A DNA stretch of 64,000 nucleotides from Formosa sp. L2A11. Lineage in GTDB: Bacteria; Bacteroidota; Bacteroidia; Flavobacteriales; Flavobacteriaceae. The stretch covers positions 806,001 through 870,000 of the forward strand of contig NZ_CP047028.1 of the NCBI RefSeq assembly GCF_009796865.1, given 5' to 3'. Shown piece by piece: positions 17,101 to 26,677 of the stretch (within the stretch, counting starts at the first letter, position 1; each line of letters opens with the position of its first letter). Below the pieces are notes generated by a model, which saw only the letters and a list, made by a program, of their open reading frames with translations, searched no databases and had not been told where the DNA came from. Position numbers and translations under genes: made by a program.

Positions 17101-20100
17101 AAAGACAAGTTTATTTCATTATCTTCTGGCCAAAGTTCGTCACGAGTTATCCCTTCGCTTACTTCTAAAGGAATTTCTATCTGGTAATAATTCTCTGTTA
17201 AATCACTACCCATTCTAATAAATGCAACAGGATAATCACTTAAACCATAAGTACCAACATCTTCTGCATGTACAAACATTTGTATGTTGTTGTACTGTCT
17301 CATATCTAAATTAATACTTTTATATACACCTCTAGAATCTTCAGGCTCTAAACCACATACATCTAACACTAAAGACTGTTCGTCTTGTTCTATTACGGTG
17401 TTGTTACTATATAATTCTTCGGCTTCTACATCTGGCGGAGACTCGTAAATACCATCATTCTCTAATGTACTAATAACACCTACAGAAAACTCTGTATCCG
17501 GATCGTCTGGAGTAACATCATCTTCATCTAAGGCTAAAGAATAACGAATCCAATCACTTCTAACTAAATCTAAAGTTCCGAAACGGAATACTGTAGCTTC
17601 TGTAAAATCTTTAAGATATATACGCGCAAAACGCACCGATTTTAAATCTGAAATACCTCCTACAGCAGTTGCTTCAGAGCTTTCTACAGGAATTCTAAAT
17701 TGATACCATCTTACACTTTCACTTTGTCCGTTTGGCAAGGATCTAGACTCAACTTTAATATCTTTAATGTATTCACTTAATGGATTTGAATCTGGAATGT
17801 TTCCAACATCACTCGCATTATCTGGTAAGTTTTGTGGTGTTAAATCTAATTCGTATTCGTAATAACTATCTATGGTATTCATAGTGTTATCGCGATTAAT
17901 ATCTTCTACATCTGGTAATGTTGTAGATCCTCGATTCGTGTCTGTAAACACATCTGGCGAGTTCCCGTCTAAACCATTATAATATTTATAACGATCGAAA
18001 ATACCACCAGTTGTATTTAAATAATACACATAATTATCGTTTGCTGGATCAGGTCCAAAATCTGTTCCAAAAACATTTCCTTCATCTATATCATCATACC
18101 CATCATACCCAACATCTTGATTTGTACGCTCTGTGCCTTCTGTATCGAAAGCATAGATTAAAGATTGATTTTGAGGAACAACTGTCCCCCATGCCGTGGT
18201 TGGTAAAATAGATATATCTCCATCGTCTGGCAATCCATTTTCGTATTGTTTTTTACCATCTTTAATAATGTCTTCTGAAACATTTCCTAAGTTAAAGACT
18301 AATTTTCCTCCAGGGTTAGATTCGTTTTCTTGAAATGGATCTTGCAACCAAAATTCTATATACTCTACATTAGACTGTTCGAAATCTGTTGTAGTTAAGG
18401 CTCTAGTAATCCCTGCCCAACTATATTGTGGATCTGAAATTGTACCATCCTTTGTGCTAGGATCGAAGTTATAAGGTCCTCGATCTTCTGGATAATATGC
18501 CAAATCTAATGTACTAATTACTGTAGATTGCCCAGAAGCAATATCTTGTTCAGGAAACAACTCATCTATATAAACACGGCTAGTGTATAAACTAGACATA
18601 TCATCGTCTGTCACGTCCGAAGGTCGTTCACTTGTATAGAAAAGTGCATCGATAGAATACCAGTTTAGCATAGCACGTTGGTATCCATTCTGAATTCCAT
18701 TAGAATCTTCATTAGAATTGCCTGGAACTTTTAAATTCAGAGGCCTACTTGATAAAGCCCATGAGCTTTGAGACAATAATGAAATATCACTTTGCGAACC
18801 TTCAAAATCGTCTACATAAACAGTTGCTTCTCCATCAAAATCTGTCCCAGAAGATGTTCCTGGAATTAAATACGCAAACTCTCCTTGCACAGATAAATTA
18901 GAAGGCACATCTGTATCTATATTAGGTAATTTATTAACTAAACGTGTTAAAAAAGGTAATTCTGTAGAGTAGTTTCCGTTAATACCAAAGATGGTATTAT
19001 TAATAGATTCTGAGCTGTAACTTGCTTTTTGAGTAAGAGGTTGTTCATTTAAATTTAATATAGTAGCACCTAACACAAATTTATCGTTAAATTGATGCTG
19101 AACATTTACACCCATAAACGTTTTGGTTTGCTGACCATAAACAGAATTACTTTCTGTAGAAACCTGTATAGGTGTGCCTGATGCTTTTAAAGCTTCATCT
19201 AAAATTTCTACCGTTCCCATTTGATAATCTACCGTATAATCTACCCCTTCTATTAACTGGCGGCCTCCTGCTGTTACTGTAACAGACCCTCTCGTTACAT
19301 TATACGCTCCTAAAGAAATCCCATCACTTCCTGAAGAACTATAAGAACCTACTAATTGAAATTTATTCTTATCGGAATAATCTAAAGCGTTTGTTTTTGT
19401 AACGGAATACAACTCATTATATACATATTTTTTCTGATTCTCATTATATGTGCTTGGTATATCATAATTTTCAGAACTTGTAGATACATCTAAAACATCG
19501 AATAAATACTCTCCAAAAGGCTCTACTTTAGTGAATATAATTTTCCCTTCGGAAGACATTATTGTAATACCTTCTTCAAAATCGAAAAAACCATCTCCAG
19601 AGACTTGAGAATCTCCGTTAGAATCTAATTTATCAAAATTAAATAATCGTAATAAAGCAACCTCCTCTATAGATTGCCCATTAAAGGTTGTCCCAAAATT
19701 ATCTCCCACGGGAGTTATAAAGTTTAAAGCAGAAGCATCTTTATAATATATATTTAATTTAAAATCGTCTTCACTTATTTCATACCCACCAGTGTCGTAA
19801 ATGTTTTTCATCATTAATTTCCAAACAGGCTGAGTTACACTAGTTGTAGAACTCTTCAGCATTTTTACAACTAAATTGTTATTTGTAACAATGGTTTGGT
19901 CTCCACTATTGTCTATTCCTGTAGCATCTACACCATCACTAGCAAATTCACCAACCTGATAGACTTTTCCTCCAACAGTATATTGGAAAGCAACTGCTAA
20001 AATATCGTCACTACTTAAACTCTGACTTAATGAAATATATCCTAATTGTGTGTTTACAGTATAATCTGTTCCATTAATTAATTTATCGGCACTTTCTAGT

Positions 20101-21374
20101 TTAGAATAATCATAACCTTCACTTGTTCCAGAAACTAAAATACTTGATTGCACTGTTGAAACATCTCTTACCAATGATGTTAATTGAGAATTAGCACCAC
20201 CTATAGCGGTAGGATTATATCCGTTATTTTCGTTATCGGGATACGCACCAGAACTTTTATAAACATTAACTGCAGAATTTATAAATTCAGGATTAGATTC
20301 TCCTAAATCTTGAAATGCTACTATATTTCTAACATTATCTGTTTCGTTAGTTCTGTTGGTTTTCCAAACTTCAATATTAGTGATTTGAACATTAGAGTTA
20401 ATAAATGGATAGTTTGCTAAAGCAGTATCATATTTTTCTCTAAAATATTGTGCTAAGAAAAAGTGACGGTTTTCGTCGTAATCTCTGGCATATAACTCAA
20501 ACTCTTCAGATGTTCCTCCACCCTCAGAAATAACCGTAGTGGTTTCTGATTTTTGTTGAGAAAACACGCCTGTTACTGTTGTTTTACCAAACTTTAACTG
20601 CGTTTTAACCCCAAATAAGCTTTGTGCACCTGTAATTAGCGAACTATTTAAAGGCATACTAATATTACCAACCTCTATTTTTTGAATAATATCGTCTTCG
20701 GTAGGTGTGTATTCTAATTTTATTAAATTCTGAAAATCGAATGTAGATTCTGTATCGTAATTTGCAGTAACCTGTAAACGTGTACCAACTTTACCAAGTA
20801 AACTTAAACTAATACGCTGGTCGAAATCGAAACTAAAATTACTTCTATTTTCTGGAGAAAAAGAGGGATTATCTTGTTTAGAAAACAGCACTCCTAAATC
20901 CATTTCTACAGAACCCTGAGGAATAACCTCTATGGTACTTCCTCCAAAAATAGATTCGAAAAAGCTAGAATTTACATAAAATTCTGGAAGTAAATTTTTC
21001 TTAGCAGCTTCAGAACCTTCCTTTTTCCCATCAAAAGCATCTATTTTTTGCTTGTAATACGATCTTAAATTTGCTGCTTGCACCAATTCCTGATACTCGG
21101 TTGGCGTTAAAATAATAGGATAATTTATATTAAACTCACCAACAGATTCTGTATAAATATAACGATCTGTAAAAGCATCGTAAGTATATTTTGAAACAAT
21201 ACTTGAAGGGTTTGCTATTTTTATACGACCTAAAGCATGACCAGTTTTAATACTATCTTGTTCTGCTGCCGGAGCAACCTGAGCCATAGTGCTGGTACTT
21301 ATTAAAAACAGAACAAAACAAACGAGACACGTTTTTATTGTGAAATTAATAGCGTTAAAGTGAGTTGTATTCAA
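14163..21374 (-). CDS. sprA: SprA, giant translocon of the type IX secretion system
   Basis: The 2403-residue protein has a signal peptide ending ISTSTMAQ and is otherwise almost wholly outer-membrane beta-barrel, with plug and periplasmic segments. Recurrent features are Asp/Asn-rich loops and strand patterns of alternating aromatic residues, and the C-terminus is TLSSGLTLRYNFGN. SprA/Sov is the protein-conducting barrel of the T9SS, which exports cell-surface adhesins, enzymes and gliding proteins with C-terminal sorting domains. No other T9SS component and no protein with a recognisable T9SS sorting tail is visible here. It starts six bases after the stop of ruvA, as in other flavobacteria, so ruvA and sprA are probably co-transcribed. 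Length matches the family (about 2,400). Confidence 0.97.
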   Translation of the reverse strand: MNTTHFNAINFTIKTCLVCFVLFLISTSTMAQVAPAAEQDSIKTGHALGRIKIANPSSIVSKYTYDAFTDRYIYTESVGEFNINYPIILTPTEYQELVQAANLRSYYKQKIDAFDGKKEGSEAAKKNLLPEFYVNSSFFESIFGGSTIEVIPQGSVEMDLGVLFSKQDNPSFSPENRSNFSFDFDQRISLSLLGKVGTRLQVTANYDTESTFDFQNLIKLEYTPTEDDIIQKIEVGNISMPLNSSLITGAQSLFGVKTQLKFGKTTVTGVFSQQKSETTTVISEGGGTSEEFELYARDYDENRHFFLAQYFREKYDTALANYPFINSNVQITNIEVWKTNRTNETDNVRNIVAFQDLGESNPEFINSAVNVYKSSGAYPDNENNGYNPTAIGGANSQLTSLVRDVSTVQSSILVSGTSEGYDYSKLESADKLINGTDYTVNTQLGYISLSQSLSSDDILAVAFQYTVGGKVYQVGEFASDGVDATGIDNSGDQTIVTNNNLVVKMLKSSTTSVTQPVWKLMMKNIYDTGGYEISEDDFKLNIYYKDASALNFITPVGDNFGTTFNGQSIEEVALLRLFNFDKLDSNGDSQVSGDGFFDFEEGITIMSSEGKIIFTKVEPFGEYLFDVLDVSTSSENYDIPSTYNENQKKYVYNELYSVTKTNALDYSDKNKFQLVGSYSSSGSDGISLGAYNVTRGSVTVTAGGRQLIEGVDYTVDYQMGTVEILDEALKASGTPIQVSTESNSVYGQQTKTFMGVNVQHQFNDKFVLGATILNLNEQPLTQKASYSSESINNTIFGINGNYSTELPFLTRLVNKLPNIDTDVPSNLSVQGEFAYLIPGTSSGTDFDGEATVYVDDFEGSQSDISLLSQSSWALSSRPLNLKVPGNSNEDSNGIQNGYQRAMLNWYSIDALFYTSERPSDVTDDDMSSLYTSRVYIDELFPEQDIASGQSTVISTLDLAYYPEDRGPYNFDPSTKDGTISDPQYSWAGITRALTTTDFEQSNVEYIEFWLQDPFQENESNPGGKLVFNLGNVSEDIIKDGKKQYENGLPDDGDISILPTTAWGTVVPQNQSLIYAFDTEGTERTNQDVGYDGYDDIDEGNVFGTDFGPDPANDNYVYYLNTTGGIFDRYKYYNGLDGNSPDVFTDTNRGSTTLPDVEDINRDNTMNTIDSYYEYELDLTPQNLPDNASDVGNIPDSNPLSEYIKDIKVESRSLPNGQSESVRWYQFRIPVESSEATAVGGISDLKSVRFARIYLKDFTEATVFRFGTLDLVRSDWIRYSLALDEDDVTPDDPDTEFSVGVISTLENDGIYESPPDVEAEELYSNNTVIEQDEQSLVLDVCGLEPEDSRGVYKSINLDMRQYNNIQMFVHAEDVGTYGLSDYPVAFIRMGSDLTENYYQIEIPLEVSEGITRDELWPEDNEINLSLDLLQEAKSLGLANGILSSEDPTFYDVIDGELSLVEDPYSGYVVGQHRIGIKGNPSSGDVRTLMLGIKNGSTNEQCGSFWFNELRLSDMDSEGGWAAVATIDANVADFASISATGSQSTSGFGTIEQSSSERSMEDVVQYDLVANVNVGQLLPEKWGVQIPFTYGVSEETSTPKYDEYYQDIKLDDILATTNNKDSVLNVNQDYTKRKSINFIGVRKIRTTEAKPHFYDVENFTLNYSYNKVDHHSFDIENSVEETINLGANYAYNFTPKTIEPFKNNDSIFTGKYWKILKDFNFNYLPTTFTVNSNFLRDYNKQTYREVELVEGNIGVEDLYRRNYTYDFQYAFSFNLTKSLQLNYTTSRSNIVKNYYTDDDSELQDASLDVWDGLFDMGEPNTLYQQLSINYELPLYKIPFLSFLQASYSYTGDFQWEKGSDLYGDLEIDGETYDLGNTIQNANVHNLNTSMNMAKLYKYAGLVKKSTGRSKPSRSGPRGVPKDDVISEVDTKALSSKEKRVALLNAGIDLVTMVKRVQLNYQENNGTYIPGYLETPGFFGTVQPTFGYTIGSQSDIRQLAASNGWLTLYDEYNEQYLETHNRQLDVSANLEPISDLKIDLSFNRLYSESLTENYIVNDLGDSYEYQSLTPYTYGNFNVSTIMIKSFGKSDENGSKAFDDFRNNRLTVSRRLAQQAGVDMTNPDNFEDGDVDGYALGFGKTSQAVLLPSFLSAYLGEDAGGVSLSAFRNIPLPNWDIKYTGFMKMNWFKKNFKRFSLSHGYRATYTINQFTSNLDYNKVDYSVDYLEQDSDVLNESGDYKAENLYSNINLTEMFSPLIRIDLEMNNSIKVLAEIQKDRLLSLSFDNNLMTEIIGNEYVLGLGYRIKDVRMKSKLAGPNQTIVSDINMKADVSFRDNKTIIRYLDLDNTQITSGQTIWALKYTADYTFSKNLSAIFYFDYSFSEYAISTSYPQTTLSSGLTLRYNFGN

Positions 21375-21380
21375 AATGTA

Positions 21381-21962
21381 TTATAAATTTTTTAAAGCTT
21401 GTTTTATGATGGTTTCGACTGAAGCATCTGGTTCTGCCTTTAAAATCTTATCGACAGCACGTTCGGCTTGTTTCTTAACAAAACCAAGAACTTCTAAAGC
21501 AGATAACGCTTCATCTTTGTTGGTATTGTTTGTAGATAAAGAAACTTCGTCTATATCGTAAATTTTTAAAACTTTATCTTTTAAATCGATAATAACACGT
21601 TGGGCTGTTTTAACACCAATTCCTTTTATAGATTGAATTAATGCAACATCTTCCTTTGCTATACCTTCACGTACTTGTTTAGGCGACAAAGAAGACAACA
21701 TGGTACGTGCCGTTCCTGCACCAATACCACTTACCGAAATTAGCAACTTAAACATATCGCGTTCTGCAATAGAAGAAAACCCATACAGCGTATGGGAGTC
21801 TTCTTTTACTAAAAGTTGAGTATATAATTTTATGTTTTCCTGATCAGGAATTTGAGAATATGTATGTAGAGAAATGTTTAGAAAATAGCCCACACCATTA
21901 CAGTCTATTACGACATTAGTTGGGTTTTTTTCTACCAATTTCCCATGAATATGTGAAATCAT
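21381..21962 (-). CDS. ruvA: Holliday junction DNA helicase subunit RuvA
   Basis: The 193-residue protein has an N-terminal OB-fold (MISHIHGKLVEKNPTNVVID) and tandem helix-hairpin-helix motifs (LLISVSGIGAGTARTML and SIKGIGVKTAQRVIIDLKDK). A short C-terminal domain III contacts RuvB. RuvA tetramers hold four-way junctions while RuvB drives branch migration; ruvB is unlinked here at 30611-31633 and no ruvC is in the window. The gene is immediately upstream of sprA (6 bp). Confidence 0.97.
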   Translation of the reverse strand: MISHIHGKLVEKNPTNVVIDCNGVGYFLNISLHTYSQIPDQENIKLYTQLLVKEDSHTLYGFSSIAERDMFKLLISVSGIGAGTARTMLSSLSPKQVREGIAKEDVALIQSIKGIGVKTAQRVIIDLKDKVLKIYDIDEVSLSTNNTNKDEALSALEVLGFVKKQAERAVDKILKAEPDASVETIIKQALKNL

Positions 21963-21983
21963 TTGTTAGTTATCTTATAACTT

Positions 21984-21991
21984 CAAATGTA
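21984..21991 (-). promoter_or_regulatory. Candidate -7 box of ruvA-sprA
   Basis: The minus strand reads TACATTTG, matching TAnnTTTG, 22 bases upstream of the ruvA start, the same spacing as the gcvH promoter. No TTTG occurs at the -33 position. Confidence 0.5.
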
Positions 21992-22037
21992 ACATTTTTT
22001 TTCACATATTAAATCACTGTAGTACAATCATTACAGC

Positions 22038-24311
22038 TTAACGTCTTCGCTTTTGCTGAGCATCTATAACTGCGATTGCCGTCATGTTTACAATTTCGTC
22101 TACACTAGAACCTAATTGTAAAATATGTACGGGTTTGCGCATACCTAACATTATTGGCCCGACAGACTCTGCGTTATTTAAAGCCTTCAATAATTTATAC
22201 GTGATATTTGCAGCATCTAAATTAGGAAAGATTAAAGTATTTACCTTTTTCCCTGCTAATTTAGAGAAAGGAAATTTCTCTTGAAGCAATTCATTATTTA
22301 AAGCGAAATCTGTTTGTACTTCGCCGTCTACCACTAAATTTGGATATTGTCTATGTAAAAAAGCAACAGCTTCACGTATTTTTGAAGCTCCAGGATTATT
22401 AGACGACCCGAAGTTAGAATACGACGTCATAGCAATTACAGGATCTAATCCAAACATTTTTACAGCTTGTGCTGTCATGGTTGTTATGGTTGCTAAATCT
22501 TTAGCAGACGGATCTATATTTATTGCTGTATCACTTAAAAACATCGGACCACGTTGTGTCATCATTAGGTTAGTTGTTGCAACTCGTGTTGCTCCTTTAG
22601 CCATACCAATAACTTCTAACATTGGTTTTAATACTCTTGGATATGCTCTAGAGAATCCAGAAATTAAAGCATCTGCATCGCCTTCGCTAACCATCATCGC
22701 TGCAAAATAATTACGCTCGCGCATTAAACTTTCTGCAGAATAATATGTTACGCCACGACGTTTACGTTGTTCCCAATATACTTTTGCATAACGTGATTTA
22801 CGATCATGCTCTTCATCTGATTTTGGATCGATAATTTCAAGATCGGCATCAAACTCAATCTCTTCCATTAATTCTATAATGGTATCGCGACGTCCTAATA
22901 AAATAGGTGTTGCAATACCTTCTTCTAATACAATTTGAGCTGCTTTTAAAACTTCAATTTTATCTGCTTCTGCAAAAACAACACGTTTCGGATGCATTTT
23001 AGCACGATTAAATAATAATTTAAGAAGCTTATTATCTGTCCCTAAACGTGCTTCTAATTCAGATTCGTAATGTTCCCAATTTAAAATAGGTTCTTTTGCT
23101 ACCCCACTTTCCATAGCTGCTTTTGCAACTGCTGGTGGAATTTTAACAAGTAATCTTGGATCGAAAGGTTTTGGAATAATATATTCTTTACCAAATGTTA
23201 AACGTGTTTCGCCGTAAGCAATATTTACTTGTTCTGGAACAGGTTCTTTAGCTAACTCTGCAATAGCAACTACAGCTGCCATTTTCATAGCTTCGTTAAT
23301 TTTAGTTGCACGAACGTCTAATGCGCCTCTAAAAATAAAAGGAAAACCAAGTACATTATTTACTTGATTAGGATGGTCGCTACGTCCTGTAGCCATTATA
23401 ATATCGTCTCGAGTATCTATTGCTAATTGATATTCAATCTCTGGATCGGGATTAGCCATAGCAAACACAATAGGATTGGCGGCCATTACTAATAACATAT
23501 CTGGAGTTACTACATCTGCCATAGATAAACCAATAAGAACATCTGCATCTTTAAGCGCATCTTTTAAGGTGTCTATATCGCGATCTGTAGCGAATTCGGC
23601 TTTTTCTGATGTTAAATTATCACGATCCTGACGAATTACACCTTTACTATCGCACATCACTATGTTTTCGCGTCGCGCTCCAAAAGCTTGATACAAACGG
23701 GTACAAGAAATGGCTGCAGCTCCAGCACCGCTAATTACAATTTTAGCGTCTTCAATTTTCTTCTCAGTAATTTCTAAAGAGTTAATTAAAGCTGCCGCAG
23801 AAATTATTGCAGTTCCATGCTGATCGTCGTGCATTACAGGAATATCTAACTCTGCTTTTAAACGACGTTCAATTTCAAACGCTTCTGGCGCTTTTATATC
23901 TTCTAGATTAATTCCTCCAAACGTTGGAGCAATCATTTTTACGGTCTGAATAAATTCTTCAATATTTTCTGTATCAACTTCAATATCGAATACATCTATA
24001 TCTGCAAAAATTTTAAATAATAAACCCTTACCTTCCATTACAGGTTTAGAAGCTTCTGGACCAATATTACCAAGTCCTAAAACAGCGGTACCATTAGTTA
24101 TTACAGCTACTAAATTTCCTTTAGTGGTATATTTATATATATTGTCTTTATCTTTTGCTATTTCTAAGCAAGGCTCTGCAACTCCAGGCGAATACGCTAG
24201 AGCTAGATCTCTTTGTGTAGCATACTTTTTAGTTGGAACAACTTTTATTTTACCTGGTGTTGGTTTAGCATGGTAAATTAATGCTTCTCTTCTCTTGCTT
24301 TGTTTGCTCAT
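22038..24311 (-). CDS. maeB: NADP-dependent malic enzyme (MaeB type, phosphotransacetylase fusion)
   Basis: The 757-residue protein has an N-terminal malic enzyme domain (about 1-430) with YSPGVAEPC, the metal-site region [10 protein letters not shown] and the dinucleotide fold [20 protein letters not shown]-terminal phosphotransacetylase-like domain follows (about 430-757; [38 protein letters not shown]). MaeB oxidatively decarboxylates malate to pyruvate and makes NADPH; the PTA-like part is thought to sense acetyl-CoA and not to catalyse. Length is typical for the family. It is upstream of ruvA-sprA, with 75 bp between. Confidence 0.96.
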   Translation of the reverse strand: MSKQSKRREALIYHAKPTPGKIKVVPTKKYATQRDLALAYSPGVAEPCLEIAKDKDNIYKYTTKGNLVAVITNGTAVLGLGNIGPEASKPVMEGKGLLFKIFADIDVFDIEVDTENIEEFIQTVKMIAPTFGGINLEDIKAPEAFEIERRLKAELDIPVMHDDQHGTAIISAAALINSLEITEKKIEDAKIVISGAGAAAISCTRLYQAFGARRENIVMCDSKGVIRQDRDNLTSEKAEFATDRDIDTLKDALKDADVLIGLSMADVVTPDMLLVMAANPIVFAMANPDPEIEYQLAIDTRDDIIMATGRSDHPNQVNNVLGFPFIFRGALDVRATKINEAMKMAAVVAIAELAKEPVPEQVNIAYGETRLTFGKEYIIPKPFDPRLLVKIPPAVAKAAMESGVAKEPILNWEHYESELEARLGTDNKLLKLLFNRAKMHPKRVVFAEADKIEVLKAAQIVLEEGIATPILLGRRDTIIELMEEIEFDADLEIIDPKSDEEHDRKSRYAKVYWEQRKRRGVTYYSAESLMRERNYFAAMMVSEGDADALISGFSRAYPRVLKPMLEVIGMAKGATRVATTNLMMTQRGPMFLSDTAINIDPSAKDLATITTMTAQAVKMFGLDPVIAMTSYSNFGSSNNPGASKIREAVAFLHRQYPNLVVDGEVQTDFALNNELLQEKFPFSKLAGKKVNTLIFPNLDAANITYKLLKALNNAESVGPIMLGMRKPVHILQLGSSVDEIVNMTAIAVIDAQQKRRR

Positions 24312-24335
24312 AGTTACTAGTCTTATAGGTTAACA

Positions 24336-24343
24336 AATGTAAC
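24336..24343 (-). promoter_or_regulatory. Candidate -7 box of maeB
   Basis: The minus strand reads TACATTTG, matching TAnnTTTG, 25 bases upstream of the maeB start. No clear -33 TTTG is seen. Confidence 0.45.
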
Positions 24344-24593
24344 AATCCTGAACGTTAAACTCTAATCTATTTTATAGGAAAACAATAATGTTTTAGTAAT
24401 TTAACAATATGCAAGTCAATGTTTAAGAATAGTACTATTTATTTAACAAAAAATGCAAAATACTTAAATATTATTAAAAGCATTATACACATGAACAATC
24501 TTGCTTAAGCCGCTTCTCTTCAAGGGTTACAATAACTATTTATTTTTAAATAAAACAGATAACATAAACTTTAATGAGTTAAAAATGAATTCA
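24344..24593. other. Divergent intergenic region between maeB and the Omp85-like gene
   Basis: The region is AT-rich and I see no open frame, RNA gene or strong hairpin in it. It separates the maeB promoter from the promoter/operator of the divergent gene at 24594-24635. Confidence 0.5.
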
Positions 24594-24635
24594 ATTTAGA
24601 TTAAATAAGATTAGAAAAGTAACTAAATTTGCGGC
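24594..24635 (+). promoter_or_regulatory. Promoter and shared 17-bp element upstream of the Omp85-like gene
   Basis: The -7 box TAAATTTG (24624-24631) is followed by CGGC. Upstream of it lies ATTTAGATTAAATAAGA (24594-24610), in the place where a -33 box would be. The identical 17-mer, and again ATTTGCGGC at the -7 box, occur upstream of the siderophore receptor at 31758-31795. This suggests a common regulator; iron control is an inference from the receptor. Confidence 0.6.
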
Positions 24636-24692
24636 CATGTTTAAGTAATGCCATTATCTTAAATAACTTTAGAATTAAAGGTCTTCTAACTA

Positions 24693-26564
24693 ATGAATAT
24701 AAAGTGTTTATATCTAATAATGTTTCTGTCTACGCTAAGCTTTTCTGCTCGGGCACAGGTTAATAAAAAAGATAGCACTCAAATTTATAAGAAAATACAA
24801 ACGTATTCTAAAGACAAAAAAATTACTAAAGCAATACATAAACTTATTTTTAAATCTACCAATAAAAAGAAATCTAAAAAAAACAAAAACAGTTCTGAAA
24901 ATAATTTTCAATCATTACAAGGCAAGCCTATAAGAAACATCTCTATAGAAACATTAGATCCTTTTGGATATTCTATTGAAGACTCTACTAAAAGAACAAA
25001 AAAATGGATTGGTAAATTCGGAAATAAGGTTCATATTAAATCTAAGAATTTTGCCATTAAAAACATCTTACTTTTTAAAGAAAACACACCCTTAGACACC
25101 CTATTACTACTTGAGTCGGAAAGACTTATACGTTCCCAGAGTTTTATTAGAAGCGTAAAAATTGAAGCCGAGAAATCAAATCAAACTTCAGATTCTATTG
25201 ACGTTAAAATACGAGTCTTAGATTCCTGGAGTTTAATTGTTAACGGTGCCATTTCTACAACTAAAACAGATTTTATTATTAAAGAACGTAATTTTCTCGG
25301 ATCTGGACATCAGTTTAACAACTCTATAGAAAAAAGATTCGATAACAGTAATACGGGCTATAAGTTTAATTACGTAATTCCTAATATAAAAAACACCTTT
25401 ATTAAAACAGATTTAAAATACAAAATTGATGTTGAAGGTCTCTATGAGAAAAGTTTAAATATTGAAAAAACATTTTATTCACCGCTTACCAAATGGGCTG
25501 GTGGTATATTTTTAGACGAACAGTTTACTAAAGATTCACTCCCAGATTCTCAGAACAATTTAAGTTATGAGAACTTTAAATACAGAGCTAGTGATTTTTG
25601 GGCTGGACGTACTTTTAGCCTTTTTAAAGGAAAAACAATAACAGAACGTACCACAAGACTAATTACCTCTTTACGATATATTAATGTTGAATACAAAGAA
25701 TCTCCAACAGCAGCGTATGATTCTATTAATTATTTTTCTAATGAAAATTTATATTTAGGAAGTGTTTCAATAGCCTCAAGACAGTTTATTAAAAAAAATT
25801 ATATTTTTAGAGATGGAATTACAGAAGATGTTCCTATTGGTTTAGTCGCATCGTTAACATCCGGTTATCAACGAAAAAACAAAAACAACCGTTATTATAT
25901 TGGTTCTAATATTATTATTGGAGAGTATTTTAATTGGGGATATTTAAGTGCTTTTGTTGGTAGTGAAACATTCTTTAATCATTCTAAAACAGAACAATCT
26001 ACGATTAATATTAGTTCTACTTATTTTACTAATTTAATTTCTTTAGGTTCAAAATGGAAAATGAGACAATTTATAAAACCACAAATTAATTTAGGGTTTA
26101 ATAGATTAAATACAATAGCAGATCGTGTGTCTTTAAATGAAAATGCAGAACCCTTAGGATACGACCGAAATTATTATTTACGAAATAATTACAACACTGG
26201 AATTTCGGGTTTCGATGCTAATATGTATGGAACTAAAAGAATGCTATTAGCAACACAAACACAATTTTATTCGCCCTGGAATATTTTAGGCTTCAGGCTA
26301 AATCCGTATGTGAATTTTACGGCTGGCATGGTTGCAGATAAGTTAACGTCACTAACTAAGAGTAAAGTATATTCTTCTTTTGGGATTGGTTTTATAGTAA
26401 GAAATGATTATTTGGTATTTAGTTCCTTTCAATTATCTCTGTCTTATTACCCAAAAATACCTGGACAGGGAAATAATATTTTTAAAACCAATTCTTTTGA
26501 AACAGATGATTTTGGATTTCAATCCATTAATATAGGAAAACCTAGCACGTTATTATATCCATAA
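24693..26564 (+). CDS. Omp85-superfamily outer-membrane protein with one POTRA-like domain
   Basis: The 623-residue protein has a signal peptide ending LSFSARAQ and a lysine-rich linker (about 45-75). A POTRA-like region follows (about 78-185): KPIRNISIETLDPFGYSIED, IKNILLFKENTPLDTLLLLE, SERLIRSQSFIRSVKIEAE and IDVKIRVLDSWSLIV. From about 190 to the end it is a beta-rich barrel. This resembles BamA/TamA relatives, which fold or move proteins or lipids across the outer membrane, but with fewer POTRA domains than BamA. It stands alone, with its own promoter and a strong terminator. Its substrate is unknown, and it should not be called BamA. Confidence 0.7.
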   Translation: MNIKCLYLIMFLSTLSFSARAQVNKKDSTQIYKKIQTYSKDKKITKAIHKLIFKSTNKKKSKKNKNSSENNFQSLQGKPIRNISIETLDPFGYSIEDSTKRTKKWIGKFGNKVHIKSKNFAIKNILLFKENTPLDTLLLLESERLIRSQSFIRSVKIEAEKSNQTSDSIDVKIRVLDSWSLIVNGAISTTKTDFIIKERNFLGSGHQFNNSIEKRFDNSNTGYKFNYVIPNIKNTFIKTDLKYKIDVEGLYEKSLNIEKTFYSPLTKWAGGIFLDEQFTKDSLPDSQNNLSYENFKYRASDFWAGRTFSLFKGKTITERTTRLITSLRYINVEYKESPTAAYDSINYFSNENLYLGSVSIASRQFIKKNYIFRDGITEDVPIGLVASLTSGYQRKNKNNRYYIGSNIIIGEYFNWGYLSAFVGSETFFNHSKTEQSTINISSTYFTNLISLGSKWKMRQFIKPQINLGFNRLNTIADRVSLNENAEPLGYDRNYYLRNNYNTGISGFDANMYGTKRMLLATQTQFYSPWNILGFRLNPYVNFTAGMVADKLTSLTKSKVYSSFGIGFIVRNDYLVFSSFQLSLSYYPKIPGQGNNIFKTNSFETDDFGFQSINIGKPSTLLYP

Positions 26565-26586
26565 TTTCAGGACTTATTGCAATAAA

Positions 26587-26625
26587 AAAAGGCTTAGTAT
26601 TTACTGTGTAAACACTAAGCCTTTT
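26587..26625. terminator. Long bidirectional terminator hairpin
   Basis: A 12-bp perfect stem (arms 26587-26598 and 26614-26625) is extended by an inner 5-bp stem around a TGT loop, with A-run and T-run at the ends. It ends the Omp85-like gene. Before the IS inserted it probably also ended the convergent lipoprotein gene, now 1.4 kb away. Confidence 0.85.
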
Positions 26626-26637
26626 AAAAATAAGCTA

Positions 26638-26663
26638 TGTCCCGTCCTGAAATAGCGATACAC
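26638..26663 (+). repeat. Left terminal inverted repeat of the IS3 element
   Basis: TGTCCCGTCCTGAAATAGCG and the following GATACAC match the reverse complement of the right end (28004-28029) in about 20 of 26 positions, including GTCCTGAA and CGATAC. Confidence 0.85.
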
Positions 26664-26677
26664 TAAAATTTAGTGTA

